Origin: DASUBV01 sp035763085
GTDB taxonomy: Bacteria > Actinomycetota > Actinomycetes > Streptosporangiales > Streptosporangiaceae
Direction of reading: 5' to 3'
Length of the DNA: 61,537 nucleotides
Assembly (NCBI GenBank): GCA_035763085.1
Contig: DASUBV010000207.1
Coordinates: 1 to 61,537 of the forward strand
Shown piece by piece: positions 18,433 to 26,445 of the stretch; position 1 is the first letter of the stretch; each line of letters starts with the position of its first letter. A program made the translations under genes and the position numbers. A model generated the notes under the pieces. That model ran no database searches and was not told where the DNA came from. It was given only the letters and a program-made list of their open reading frames with translations.

Positions 18433-18627
18433 CTAGCTCCCGCGGGTGTTCCTGGTCAGCCGGAGGTAGATGGCCGGCCCCAGCACGACCACCAGGCTGA
18501 CCGCGATGGCAAAGTCGTCCGCCACCGCGTCCGCCCGGCTCGGCATCGGCAGCAGGCGGACCAGGACCGCCATGACCAGCAGCACGAGGCCCATCCGGAC
18601 CAGCAGCGCCAGCGTGAGCCGCAGCAT
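18433..18627 (-). CDS. Small two-helix membrane protein of the ABC operon
   Basis: 64 residues with two hydrophobic segments at about 4-26 and 40-56, separated by a short acidic loop (PSRADAVADDFAI). It starts three bases after the stop of the ATPase gene upstream and ends 56 bases before the binding-protein gene, so it belongs to the operon. No family is recognised. It might assist assembly of the importer, but that rests on position alone. Confidence 0.65.
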   Translation of the reverse strand: MLRLTLALLVRMGLVLLVMAVLVRLLPMPSRADAVADDFAIAVSLVVVLGPAIYLRLTRNTRGS

Positions 18628-18630
18628 GGT

Positions 18631-19752
18631 TCACCCCACCTCCCCGGCCGCCGGCCGCGCGGCGAGATCCACGGCCTGCACGGCGGGCCCGCCGCCCGCC
18701 GGCGGCACGGGCGAGCCGGATAGCGAGGACGACCCCGCTTTCTCCGCCGCGCCGCCGGCCGGCAGCAACGGCGAGGGAACGTCCTCCGGGTACCAGCACG
18801 CGCTCCAGTGCCCGCTCGCGCCGGCGACCGGCAGGCTCGGCGGCCGCTCGGCACGGCACCGGTCGCGCACGAAGGGGCACCGGTTGGCGAACACGCAGCC
18901 GGTGCCGGCCGGGTAGGCCTCGATGCGCTCGGCCGCGATCCTCGTCGCATCCGACCGCCGCCGGCGGGCCCGGCGCGGGTCCGGCTCGGGAATGGCGTCG
19001 AGCAGCAGGAACGTGTAGGGGTGCCGTGGCCTCGCGATGACCTCCTCGACAGGCCCGCTCTCGACCACCACGCCGAAGAACATCACCATGATCCGCCCGC
19101 CGGCGGCGAAGTACCGGACGACGCCGAAGTCATGGCTGATGAACAAGTAGGTCAGGCCGTGGCTGCGCCCCAGCGACTTGAGCAGGTCCAGGATCGACAG
19201 CCGCATCGACACGTCGAGCATGCTCACCGGCTCGTCCGCGACGAGCAGGCTGGGGCGCAGCGCCATCGCCCGGGCGATCACCAGGCGCTGGCGCTGTCCG
19301 CCGGACAGCTGGTGGGGGTAGCGCTCCAGGAAGGCCCGGCTGGTGTCGAGGCCGGCCAGGCCGAGCAGCCGCAGGACCTCGTCGCGTACCTCACGGCGGG
19401 GGACGATGTGCTGATGGCGCAGCCCGCCCGCGAGCGTCTCCGCCACCGTGAGCCCGGGGTTGAGTGCCCCGTACGGATCCTGGTGGACGAGCTGGACCGA
19501 CTGCCGGTACTCCCGGTACTGCGCGCCGCGCAGCTGCCAGATGTCCGCGCCATCGAAGCTGACCGTGCCCGCCGCTGGCCGGGTCAGGCCGGCGATCAGC
19601 CGCCCCAGCGTGGTCTTGCCGCACCCGGACTCCCCGACGACGGCCAGGTCCTGGCCAGACTCGATCTCGACGCTCACGTCCTGGAGTACCGGCCGGTCAT
19701 CCCTGGCGCTCTGGTACCGGTGCGACACGTGCTCAACGCTCAGCAGGCTCAC
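18631..19752 (-). CDS. Oligopeptide/oligosaccharide ABC importer ATPase (OppF type)
   Basis: 373 residues. Walker A GESGCGKTT at about 38-46, signature LSGGQRQR, Walker B LLVADEP and the switch His in SHDFG are all present. A C-terminal oligopeptide-transporter extension carries the Cys cluster CVFANRCPFVRDRC. It drives import together with the OppD-type ATPase, whose stop overlaps its start by four bases. After about residue 330 the tail is Gly/Ala-rich and not conserved. Cytoplasmic face of the membrane. Confidence 0.94.
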   Translation of the reverse strand: MSLLSVEHVSHRYQSARDDRPVLQDVSVEIESGQDLAVVGESGCGKTTLGRLIAGLTRPAAGTVSFDGADIWQLRGAQYREYRQSVQLVHQDPYGALNPGLTVAETLAGGLRHQHIVPRREVRDEVLRLLGLAGLDTSRAFLERYPHQLSGGQRQRLVIARAMALRPSLLVADEPVSMLDVSMRLSILDLLKSLGRSHGLTYLFISHDFGVVRYFAAGGRIMVMFFGVVVESGPVEEVIARPRHPYTFLLLDAIPEPDPRRARRRRSDATRIAAERIEAYPAGTGCVFANRCPFVRDRCRAERPPSLPVAGASGHWSACWYPEDVPSPLLPAGGAAEKAGSSSLSGSPVPPAGGGPAVQAVDLAARPAAGEVG

Positions 19753-20741
19753 TGGCCGCCATCCCTTCCCAGCCCGCTGTTCACGACATGGCAGGAGACC
19801 GCGTGGCCCGAGGCGGTCACCACCAGCTCCGGCTCGACCAGGGGGCAGACCGGCACGGCGAGCGCGCAGCGGGGCTCGAAGCGGCAGCCCGGCGGCAGCG
19901 CGCTCAGGTCCGGCACCTGGCCCGGGATCGGCCGCAGCCTCGCGGGATCGGCCGCCACGCTCGGCATGGCCGAGATGAGCGCCTTCACGTACGGGTGCCG
20001 GCGGTCGTCGAAGAAGATCTCCTCGACCGTGCCCGACTCGACCAGGCGCCCGGCGTACATGACCGCCACCCGCTCGGCCAGCTCGGCCACGACGGCCAGG
20101 TCGTGGGTGACGAACACCACCGTGGTGTCCAGGCTCTGGTGCAGGTCGCGGACAATGTCAATGACCAGCCGCTGGCTGAGCACATCGAGCGCGGTGGTCG
20201 GCTCGTCGAGCACCAGCACCTCGGGCTTGAGCAGCAGCGCGAAGGCGATGGCCACCCGCTGCTTCATGCCCCCCGACAGGCGGCTCTCGTAGGTCCGCCA
20301 GACCTGCTCCGGCCGCAGCCGGACCAGCCGGAGCAGTTCCTCGAAGTACTCCCGGCCCGCCTGGTGGCTCGGGTACACGCCGGGATGGGCATCCAGGATG
20401 TGCTCGACCTGCGCGCCGATGCTGATCACCGGGTTGAACGCGCTCATGGCGGCCTGGAAGACGACCGCGATGTGCCGGGCCCGCAGCCGCCGCAGCTCCC
20501 GGTAGCTCATGCGGGCCAGGTCCTGGCCGCGGAACCGGACCGCCCCCGAGACGATGCGGCCCGGCGGTGCCACCAGGCCGAGCAGTGCGTAGGCGAGCGT
20601 CGACTTCCCGCAGCCCGACTCGCCCACCAGGCCGTACACCCTGCCCTGGCCGACCGACAGGCTCACGTTCTCGACCGCGCGGACCTTGCCGAAGCTCACC
20701 GTGAGGTCCTGCACCTCCAGCAGGGCCGGGTCGGCGGCCAT
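19749..20741 (-). CDS. Oligopeptide/oligosaccharide ABC importer ATPase (OppD type)
   Basis: 330 residues. Walker A GESGCGKST, signature LSGGMKQR, Walker B VLVLDEP, switch His in THDLA, and the C-terminal Opp domain with CRFEPRCALAVPVC. The ATG at 20741 is chosen because its first base overlaps the last base of the permease stop (TGATG). The frame upstream is only a shadow of the permease. It pairs with the OppF-type subunit as the heterodimeric motor. Confidence 0.94.
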   Translation of the reverse strand: MAADPALLEVQDLTVSFGKVRAVENVSLSVGQGRVYGLVGESGCGKSTLAYALLGLVAPPGRIVSGAVRFRGQDLARMSYRELRRLRARHIAVVFQAAMSAFNPVISIGAQVEHILDAHPGVYPSHQAGREYFEELLRLVRLRPEQVWRTYESRLSGGMKQRVAIAFALLLKPEVLVLDEPTTALDVLSQRLVIDIVRDLHQSLDTTVVFVTHDLAVVAELAERVAVMYAGRLVESGTVEEIFFDDRRHPYVKALISAMPSVAADPARLRPIPGQVPDLSALPPGCRFEPRCALAVPVCPLVEPELVVTASGHAVSCHVVNSGLGRDGGQ

Positions 20742-21592
20742 CACTGGACCCGCAGCCGGGGGTTGAACAGCCGGTCCATGGCCCGCGAGAAGTACACCAG
20801 CGCCACCTGGAGGAACACGATCGCCAGCATCGGCGAGAACAGGTAGAGGGCGCTCTGGGTGGTGTAGAGCGCGCCCTGGCTGAGCGCGAGGTTCAGCATG
20901 ATCCCCCAGTTCGTGCCGGAGATCGGCGCCACGCCGAGCAGGTACAGGCCCACCTCTGCGTAGATGGCGTCGGTCACCGCGAGCAGGAAGTGGATGGCCA
21001 CGTACGGGCCGACGTTCGGCAGCAGCTGGCGGGCGACCATGTTGCGCAGCGGCAGTCCCTGGACCCGGGCCGCGTCGATGAAGTCGCTGGTGCGCAGGCT
21101 CAGCGCCTGCGATCGCACCGCCCTGGCCAGCCCCGCCCACCCTGTCACCGACAGGATCGCGGCCAGCGCGAACGGGCTGGTCGTCCGCACGATGCTCGCG
21201 ATCACGATGACCAGGGGCAGGCCCGGGATGGTGAGGAACACGTCGGTGATCCGCATCACCACCTGGTCCATGACGCCGCCGCGGTAGCCGGAGACCAGGC
21301 CGACGGTCACGCCCACGGTCACCACCATCACGGCCGCCAGGATGCCGACCTCCATGATCGGCCGCGTTCCGATGATCAGCTCGCTCAGCACGCTGTTACC
21401 CAGGAAGTCCGTGCCCAGCGGGTACTTGAGCGATGGCGGCAGGTAGGCCAGGGCCGGGTTCTTCTGGTAGCCGACATGCGTCGCGAACGGCCCGATGATC
21501 GCCACGGCGAGGTAGATCAGGATCACGATGGCGCCGATCAGCGCGGGCTTGTCGGCGCGGCAGATCCGCCACAGATCGCGGAGGAACTTCAT
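20741..21592 (-). CDS. ABC importer permease (OppC/DppC type)
   Basis: 283 residues with about six transmembrane segments, an N-terminal OppC region (LWRICRADKPALIGAIVILIYL, GTDFLGNSVLSELI) and the permease EAA-type loop AARVQGLPLRNMVARQLLPNV. It forms the membrane channel with the OppB-type subunit. Its start overlaps the end of the OppB gene by four bases. Confidence 0.93.
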   Translation of the reverse strand: MKFLRDLWRICRADKPALIGAIVILIYLAVAIIGPFATHVGYQKNPALAYLPPSLKYPLGTDFLGNSVLSELIIGTRPIMEVGILAAVMVVTVGVTVGLVSGYRGGVMDQVVMRITDVFLTIPGLPLVIVIASIVRTTSPFALAAILSVTGWAGLARAVRSQALSLRTSDFIDAARVQGLPLRNMVARQLLPNVGPYVAIHFLLAVTDAIYAEVGLYLLGVAPISGTNWGIMLNLALSQGALYTTQSALYLFSPMLAIVFLQVALVYFSRAMDRLFNPRLRVQ

Positions 21593-22665
21593 GCCGCCGG
21601 CCTCCCCGCCGGATCGGCGGTCTGGGCCTCCGCGGCCCGGCCGCTGACCGTCAGCCCGGTCTGCCGGGCCCGGCCCGGGCTCATGATCCGCGGATCCACC
21701 AGCGGGTAGGCGAGATCAACGATGAGGTTCGACACCACCACCGCGATAGTGATCAGGAGGAAGCAGCCCATCATCACCGGGTAGTCCCGCTGGTTCACCG
21801 ACTGGACCAGGTAGTAGCCGAGACCGGGGTAGACGAAGAACGTCTCGATGAACACCGATCCGCCGAACATGTAGCCGAGCGACAGCCCGAGGTTGGTCAC
21901 CATCGGCAGCATGGCGTTGCGGCCGATGTAGGACCGGGTCACCCGGTACCGGGACAGTCCCCGCGCCTCCCCGGCCCGGACATAGTCCGCGCCCAGGATC
22001 GTCGACACCGAGCCCTTCATGGTCAGCGCCCAGCTGCCGAACGCGACGATCACGTAGGACAGGACGGGGAGTAAGGCGTGCTGCAGCACGCTGGAGATGA
22101 ACGAGACATTCCAGCCGGGCGTGGTGGTTAGCGAGTACGGCCCCGACGCCGGCAGGAGGTGCTCCTGGTCGGCGACCAGGTAGATCAGCACCAGCGCGAT
22201 GATGTAGTTCGGCACCGCGGCCAGGAACGACACGACGCCCGTCGCGATCTTTGCCAGCATGCTCTGCGGGAAGGCGGCGATCAGCGTCCCGATGATCACT
22301 CCGATGGCAAAGCTGATCAGCAGCGCGAGCCCGACGACCAGCAGGGTCCAGGGCAGAGCGCCCGCGACGACGCTGAGGACGGTCTTGCCGGGGTCGAGAA
22401 TGGACGTCCCGAAGTTGCCGTGGACGGCGTTCCCGAGGTAGCTGAGGTACTGGTGCCAGAGCGGGCCGGTCGGCTGGACGCCGTACGCTTCCTGGACCTT
22501 CGCGGCGATCTGCTGAGTGGTAAGGCCGCCTTGCTGAGAGAGCTGGGCTTCCAGGTAGGACATGGCGTTGCCGGGCATGAGCCGGACCATGAAGAACGTC
22601 AGCGTGACGACGGCGTAGATCGTCACCAGCGCTAATGCCAGACGCTTGGCCAGGAATGACGCCAT
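21589..22665 (-). CDS. ABC importer permease (OppB/DppB type)
   Basis: 358 residues. The N-terminal helix and family motif TFFMVRLMPGNAM begin the protein; about six transmembrane segments and the cytoplasmic loop AGEARGLSRYRVTRSYIGRNAMLP follow. First gene of the importer operon, reading leftward. An AT-rich inverted repeat 190-212 bases upstream is a plausible operator for the GntR-type regulator whose gene lies just upstream on the same strand. Confidence 0.93.
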   Translation of the reverse strand: MASFLAKRLALALVTIYAVVTLTFFMVRLMPGNAMSYLEAQLSQQGGLTTQQIAAKVQEAYGVQPTGPLWHQYLSYLGNAVHGNFGTSILDPGKTVLSVVAGALPWTLLVVGLALLISFAIGVIIGTLIAAFPQSMLAKIATGVVSFLAAVPNYIIALVLIYLVADQEHLLPASGPYSLTTTPGWNVSFISSVLQHALLPVLSYVIVAFGSWALTMKGSVSTILGADYVRAGEARGLSRYRVTRSYIGRNAMLPMVTNLGLSLGYMFGGSVFIETFFVYPGLGYYLVQSVNQRDYPVMMGCFLLITIAVVVSNLIVDLAYPLVDPRIMSPGRARQTGLTVSGRAAEAQTADPAGRPAA

Positions 22666-22855
22666 CGGCCCCGACTCCCCGCTACTGCAGCCGCACGCGC
22701 GGCCCGGCGGGATTCCGGGTGCTGCCCGGGCAGCTGGCGTCCCGGGCGGATACCGAGCGCGTGCGCATCCTTGCCTCCACTCCGGCGACCGGCCTGGCTC
22801 CTGGCCCGCCCCGCGGTCGGCCAGGCAGACGCCGGCGTGTCAGCGGGGCAGATCG

Positions 22856-22877
22856 TTTGTTATTTGTATGTAACAAA
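22856..22877. promoter_or_regulatory. AT-rich inverted repeat upstream of the importer operon
   Basis: TTTGTTA, an eight-base spacer, then TAACAAA: a perfect seven-base inverted repeat. It is one of the most AT-rich spots in the window. It lies in the 352-base non-coding stretch 22666-23017, between the regulator stop and the importer operon start. This suits an operator for the GntR-type regulator or a promoter element. Confidence 0.5.
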
Positions 22878-23017
22878 TGATGAATGCGGCAGACAACGGT
22901 GTCAATGGTCGTTATGTCGGAACTTCCCGCCCGCCCGGCGACGGTCGCGGCGCGGGAAACAGGCAGGCCAGAGCCGGCGCGCGGCGCAGCCGCCCGCAGC
23001 GCGCGGGCGAGCCGCGG

Positions 23018-24439
23018 TCAGTGCGCGACGGGCAGCCCGGTCACCACGCTGATCAGGTCCGCGGCCCTGCTGACGGCCTGCTCCGGTGACAGCCGGGCAG
23101 TGAGGACCGCCTCCAGCATCGCCCTCAGCTGCGCGGACACCAGCGCGTACGCCGGCGTGACCGGCCGCGTCACCGCCCCGCCGAGCAGGCCGGCGGTGAA
23201 CGCGTGGAACGGCGAGCGGCCGACCATCTCCGCGACCACGGAGCGGCGCGGCGCGATCTGGCCGGTCCGGGCGAAGAACCGGGCCATCGCGGCAGGAGTG
23301 ACTGCGCTCTTCAGTACCTCCATGGCCGCAGCCGGCTGCCTGGCCTGGCGCGGGATGCAGTACACGAAGCCGCCGACCAGCACCGAGGACTCGCCGCGCG
23401 GCCCCGCCGGCACTGGCATGAAGCCGAACGTATCGGTGACCGCGTCCAGGTCCAGGCCCGCGTAGTGCGCCAGCGCGGGCGCCTCGTAACTGCCGCCGAA
23501 GGCCATCAGCGCCTCTCCCCTGGCCAGCATCTGAATCGGCCAGTCCCGCTCATGGCCCGCTCCCCCGAAGGACAGCAGCTTGTCGTCGACCAGTGACTGC
23601 AGCAGCCGCATAGCCTCCACGCTGGCCGGCGAATCGAGCTCCACGGCGCCGGGGCCGAGTACCCGGGCAGCGTTCGAGGCCAGCAGCGCGACCAGGCAGT
23701 AGGTGGCGAACTCGTCAGCCGATGGCCCGGCCGGCATGACCAGCACCGGCCCGCCATGCTCGCTGACCAGCCGGCGGCCGGTCTCCTGCAGACCTGCCCA
23801 GGTGCGCGGGCCGTCGGCGCCGACCGCGGCTCGCTGGTACCACATCCCGGCCACGTCCATTTCCGCCTGCACCGCAACGGTGCCGCCGCCGAAGCGGTGC
23901 GCGTCCACGAACGGCTCCAGGAAATCGCGGTGCAGCTCGGTTTCCACCCACGAGGAGTCGAGTTCCTCCAGCGGCCACAGGAACCCCGACGCGGCAAACT
24001 CCGCCATCCACACCGAGTCGAGGATGGCCAGGTCCGGCGCGCGGCCTTCGCCCACCGACCGCACGAACACGGCGTGCAGGTCGTTCAGTTCGGTCTCGGC
24101 CACCGACAGTCGTACCCCCGGCGACGCCGTCCGCAGGTGCGACTCCCACCGGTCAGCCCCCGGCATGAGCACCCGTACCTCGCCGGAGTCGGCCCGGCGG
24201 GTGAGCCACAGCGGGTTGACGAACGTGCCATGCCGGCGGCGGCGGAGCACCACGCCCTCGGCGGCCAGGTCGGTCAGCGCATGCGTGACCGGAGTCCGGC
24301 TCAGGCCGAACCGCTCGCACAGCTCATGCTCGGTGGGCAGGCGGCCGTCCGTCCCGTAGACACCGCTCAGGATCTCCTCCGTGAGCAGAGTCTTGAGCTG
24401 GTAATAGACCGGGATTGGCTGGTCGCGCGTCAGGTCCAT
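23018..24439 (-). CDS. GntR-type regulator fused to a sugar-binding-protein domain
   Basis: 473 residues. Residues 1-75 are a GntR winged helix (PIPVYYQLKTLLTEEILSG, LPTEHELCERFGLSRTPVTHAL, GVVLRRRRHGTFV). Residues from about 88 to the end are a family 1 extracellular solute-binding-protein fold (PDLAILDSVWMAEFAASG, LMAFGGSYEAP, FGFMPVPAGP, GGFVYCIPRQARQP). No signal peptide precedes the binding domain, so it should sense a ligand in the cytoplasm. An upstream open frame is Cys/Arg-rich and judged non-coding; the ATG at the GntR N-terminus is used. Likely controls the importer-mannosidase operon downstream. Canonical GntR partners are FadR, HutC or MocR domains. Confidence 0.88.
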   Translation of the reverse strand: MDLTRDQPIPVYYQLKTLLTEEILSGVYGTDGRLPTEHELCERFGLSRTPVTHALTDLAAEGVVLRRRRHGTFVNPLWLTRRADSGEVRVLMPGADRWESHLRTASPGVRLSVAETELNDLHAVFVRSVGEGRAPDLAILDSVWMAEFAASGFLWPLEELDSSWVETELHRDFLEPFVDAHRFGGGTVAVQAEMDVAGMWYQRAAVGADGPRTWAGLQETGRRLVSEHGGPVLVMPAGPSADEFATYCLVALLASNAARVLGPGAVELDSPASVEAMRLLQSLVDDKLLSFGGAGHERDWPIQMLARGEALMAFGGSYEAPALAHYAGLDLDAVTDTFGFMPVPAGPRGESSVLVGGFVYCIPRQARQPAAAMEVLKSAVTPAAMARFFARTGQIAPRRSVVAEMVGRSPFHAFTAGLLGGAVTRPVTPAYALVSAQLRAMLEAVLTARLSPEQAVSRAADLISVVTGLPVAH

Positions 24440-25003
24440 ACCGTCATGATGCACGTAGCACACGACAATGCTGGAACGATATTCAGCAGACAGCTGGCGG
24501 CACGATGAGCACATGACGCAGCAAGTCGCGGTTCCAGCGCAGCTCCGTCGGGGAAACGCCGTGCGGCGATCCACCCGGTAATTGACGGCAGCGTGCTGCA
24601 GGGCGACCTTTCCGGCTTTGCCGCATGACTTTCCTGAGCATGCCACTCAGCAGGCAGCGCGCTCCGTCTGCTGAGTCACGGGCAGGCCATGGCGGGAATC
24701 GCGGAGGTCACCTGAGCCCGCTCCCCCGAGCCGTGCCGGAATCACGCATCCGGGTCCCGCTCCGGCCGCCCAGCCGCCTGGACACGCCTCATCCCGGGCG
24801 CCTACGCTCGTCCTGTCTCAGCCGGCCGATGCCAGCCGAGATGGCCTCGAAATGCTTCTGCCCGGTGATGGAGCCGGCGTGGGGTGCGTGTCCCCGCTCT
24901 GCGCCGCTAGTGGACGGTTCCAGGTGATGACCGCGGGTCGGTAAATCTGGACGCCGACGACCCCGGGTGGTCCCGCCCCGCCGGGCAGCGAACGGGACAC
25001 CTC
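24440..25003. other. 564-base divergent intergenic region, no gene supported
   Basis: Lies between the regulator start and the MFS gene. It must hold both promoters. Short open frames exist on both strands but are Arg/Pro-rich, with no ribosome sites or recognisable domains. No clear palindrome matching the TTTGTTA repeat was found. Confidence 0.5.
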
Positions 25004-26320
25004 ATGTCACCGGCGACCTACCGCACCCTGCTGCGCGCCCCCGGCGCCGCCGCCTTCTTCCTGACCGCCGCCGCCGGCCGCGTCGGCATCGCTATGACCA
25101 GCCTGGGCATCGTCTGGCTGGTGCACGCCCGGGCCGGCTCCTACCTCACAGCCGGGCTGGTGACCGGCGGGTTCGCCGTCGCCGAGGCACTGGCCGGACC
25201 GCAGCTGGCCCGGCTGGCCGACCGCTTCGGCCAGACCCGGGTGCTGCCACCGGTGCTGCTGGCCCACGCCGCCGCGGTCGCCGCGCTGCTGGCCCTGGTC
25301 ACCGGCGGCACCCCGGGCTGGCTGATGACAGCCGGCGGGGTGCTGGCCGGCGCCACCATCCCGCAGCTGGGCGCGCTGTCCGCGGCCCGCTGGGCGGCAC
25401 TGCTGCGCGACGAGCAAGCCACGGCGCTGCCCGCCGCGTTCGCGCTGGAATCGCTGGCCAACGAGCTGGCCTACCTGGCCGGCCCGGCGCTGGTCAGTAT
25501 CCTCGGCGCCAGCGGGTGCCCGGCGGCCGGCACGGTACTGGCCGCCGCCCTGGTCGTGGCCGGCGGATGGTGCTTTGCCGCGCAGCGCCGCACCGCGCCG
25601 CGGGCACCGGGCGCTGCCGGCCGGCATCGTGCGGGCAGCTCGCTGCTGCGGCCCGGATTCGCGGTCCTGGCCGGCGTGAACCTGGCCATCGGCGGGTTCT
25701 TCGGCGCTATGCAGATCTCGGTGACCGCGCTCGCGGTCGAGCACGGCGCGGCGAGCACCGCCGCTGCGCTGTTCACGGTGTCCAGCTGCGCCAGCCTGCT
25801 GGCCGGCTGGCTGTACGGGCTGCGCCAGTGGCGCATGGCTCCGCGGGTGCAGCTGGCGGCGGCCGCGGCCGGGCTGGCGATCGGCTGCCTGCCGCTGCTG
25901 GTGGCCGGCTCGCCGGTCGAGCTGGGGCCCGGCGTCGCGCTGACCGGGCTGGCGATCCCCCCGGTCCTGGTCCTGTGCTCGGTACTGGCCGAGGCAGCAG
26001 TCCACCGGGCGGTGCTCACCCAGGCCTTTGCCTGGCTGAACTCGGCCAGCGCGGCGGGCTCCGCCGGCGCGGCCGCGGCGGCCGGCTGGGCAGCGGGCAC
26101 CTTCGGCGCACGTGGCGGCTTCGCGGTGGCCGCGCTGGCCGCCGGCGGCATGGCGGTGCTGGCCGTGGCGGGCCTTCGAGTGCCGCCGCATGGCCGGGCG
26201 CGCTGGTGCGGACACCGCCGGCCGGGCCGTGGCCGGCCTCGCGCGATGCCCTCCCGTCCCGCTGCCTGGCCGCGGCGCCCGTCAGCTCCGCCGGGAGCGG
26301 GTTCTCCTACCGAACAGTAA
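25004..26320 (+). CDS. MFS transporter
   Basis: 438 residues with about 12 hydrophobic segments up to residue 395, then a basic Pro/Arg tail that is probably disordered. The loop ARLADRFGQTRVLPPVL between helices 2 and 3 matches the MFS motif A region. It resembles the drug or metabolite exporters with many Ala/Gly helices; the substrate cannot be told. ATG start. It is followed by two leader hairpins and an amino acid permease on the same strand. Confidence 0.82.
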   Translation: MSPATYRTLLRAPGAAAFFLTAAAGRVGIAMTSLGIVWLVHARAGSYLTAGLVTGGFAVAEALAGPQLARLADRFGQTRVLPPVLLAHAAAVAALLALVTGGTPGWLMTAGGVLAGATIPQLGALSAARWAALLRDEQATALPAAFALESLANELAYLAGPALVSILGASGCPAAGTVLAAALVVAGGWCFAAQRRTAPRAPGAAGRHRAGSSLLRPGFAVLAGVNLAIGGFFGAMQISVTALAVEHGAASTAAALFTVSSCASLLAGWLYGLRQWRMAPRVQLAAAAAGLAIGCLPLLVAGSPVELGPGVALTGLAIPPVLVLCSVLAEAAVHRAVLTQAFAWLNSASAAGSAGAAAAAGWAAGTFGARGGFAVAALAAGGMAVLAVAGLRVPPHGRARWCGHRRPGRGRPRAMPSRPAAWPRRPSAPPGAGSPTEQ

Positions 26321-26365
26321 ATCGGGTTTTGCGCGGTCAGATCGGACTATCGGGGTTAAAGTCGT

Positions 26366-26400
26366 CGCTGGCAGGTCCATGCCAGCGTGCCCCGGGGCAC
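26366..26400 (+). promoter_or_regulatory. Two hairpins in the leader of the APC permease gene
   Basis: CGCTGGCA at 26366-26373 pairs perfectly with TGCCAGCG at 26380-26387, and GTGCCCC-GGGGCAC at 26387-26400 is a perfect palindrome. They lie 46-80 bases after the MFS stop and end 45 bases before the permease start. They may be an MFS terminator or a leader element; no riboswitch family is recognised. Confidence 0.4.
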
Positions 26401-26445
26401 GAGCGGGCGGACTGCCGCGCGACTGGGTCGCTAAGGGGGAAGCGA

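Noticed and set aside
24440..24646. N-terminal extension of the GntR fusion protein
   Set aside because: Cys/Arg-rich sequence without homology; the GntR domain begins at the ATG at 24439.
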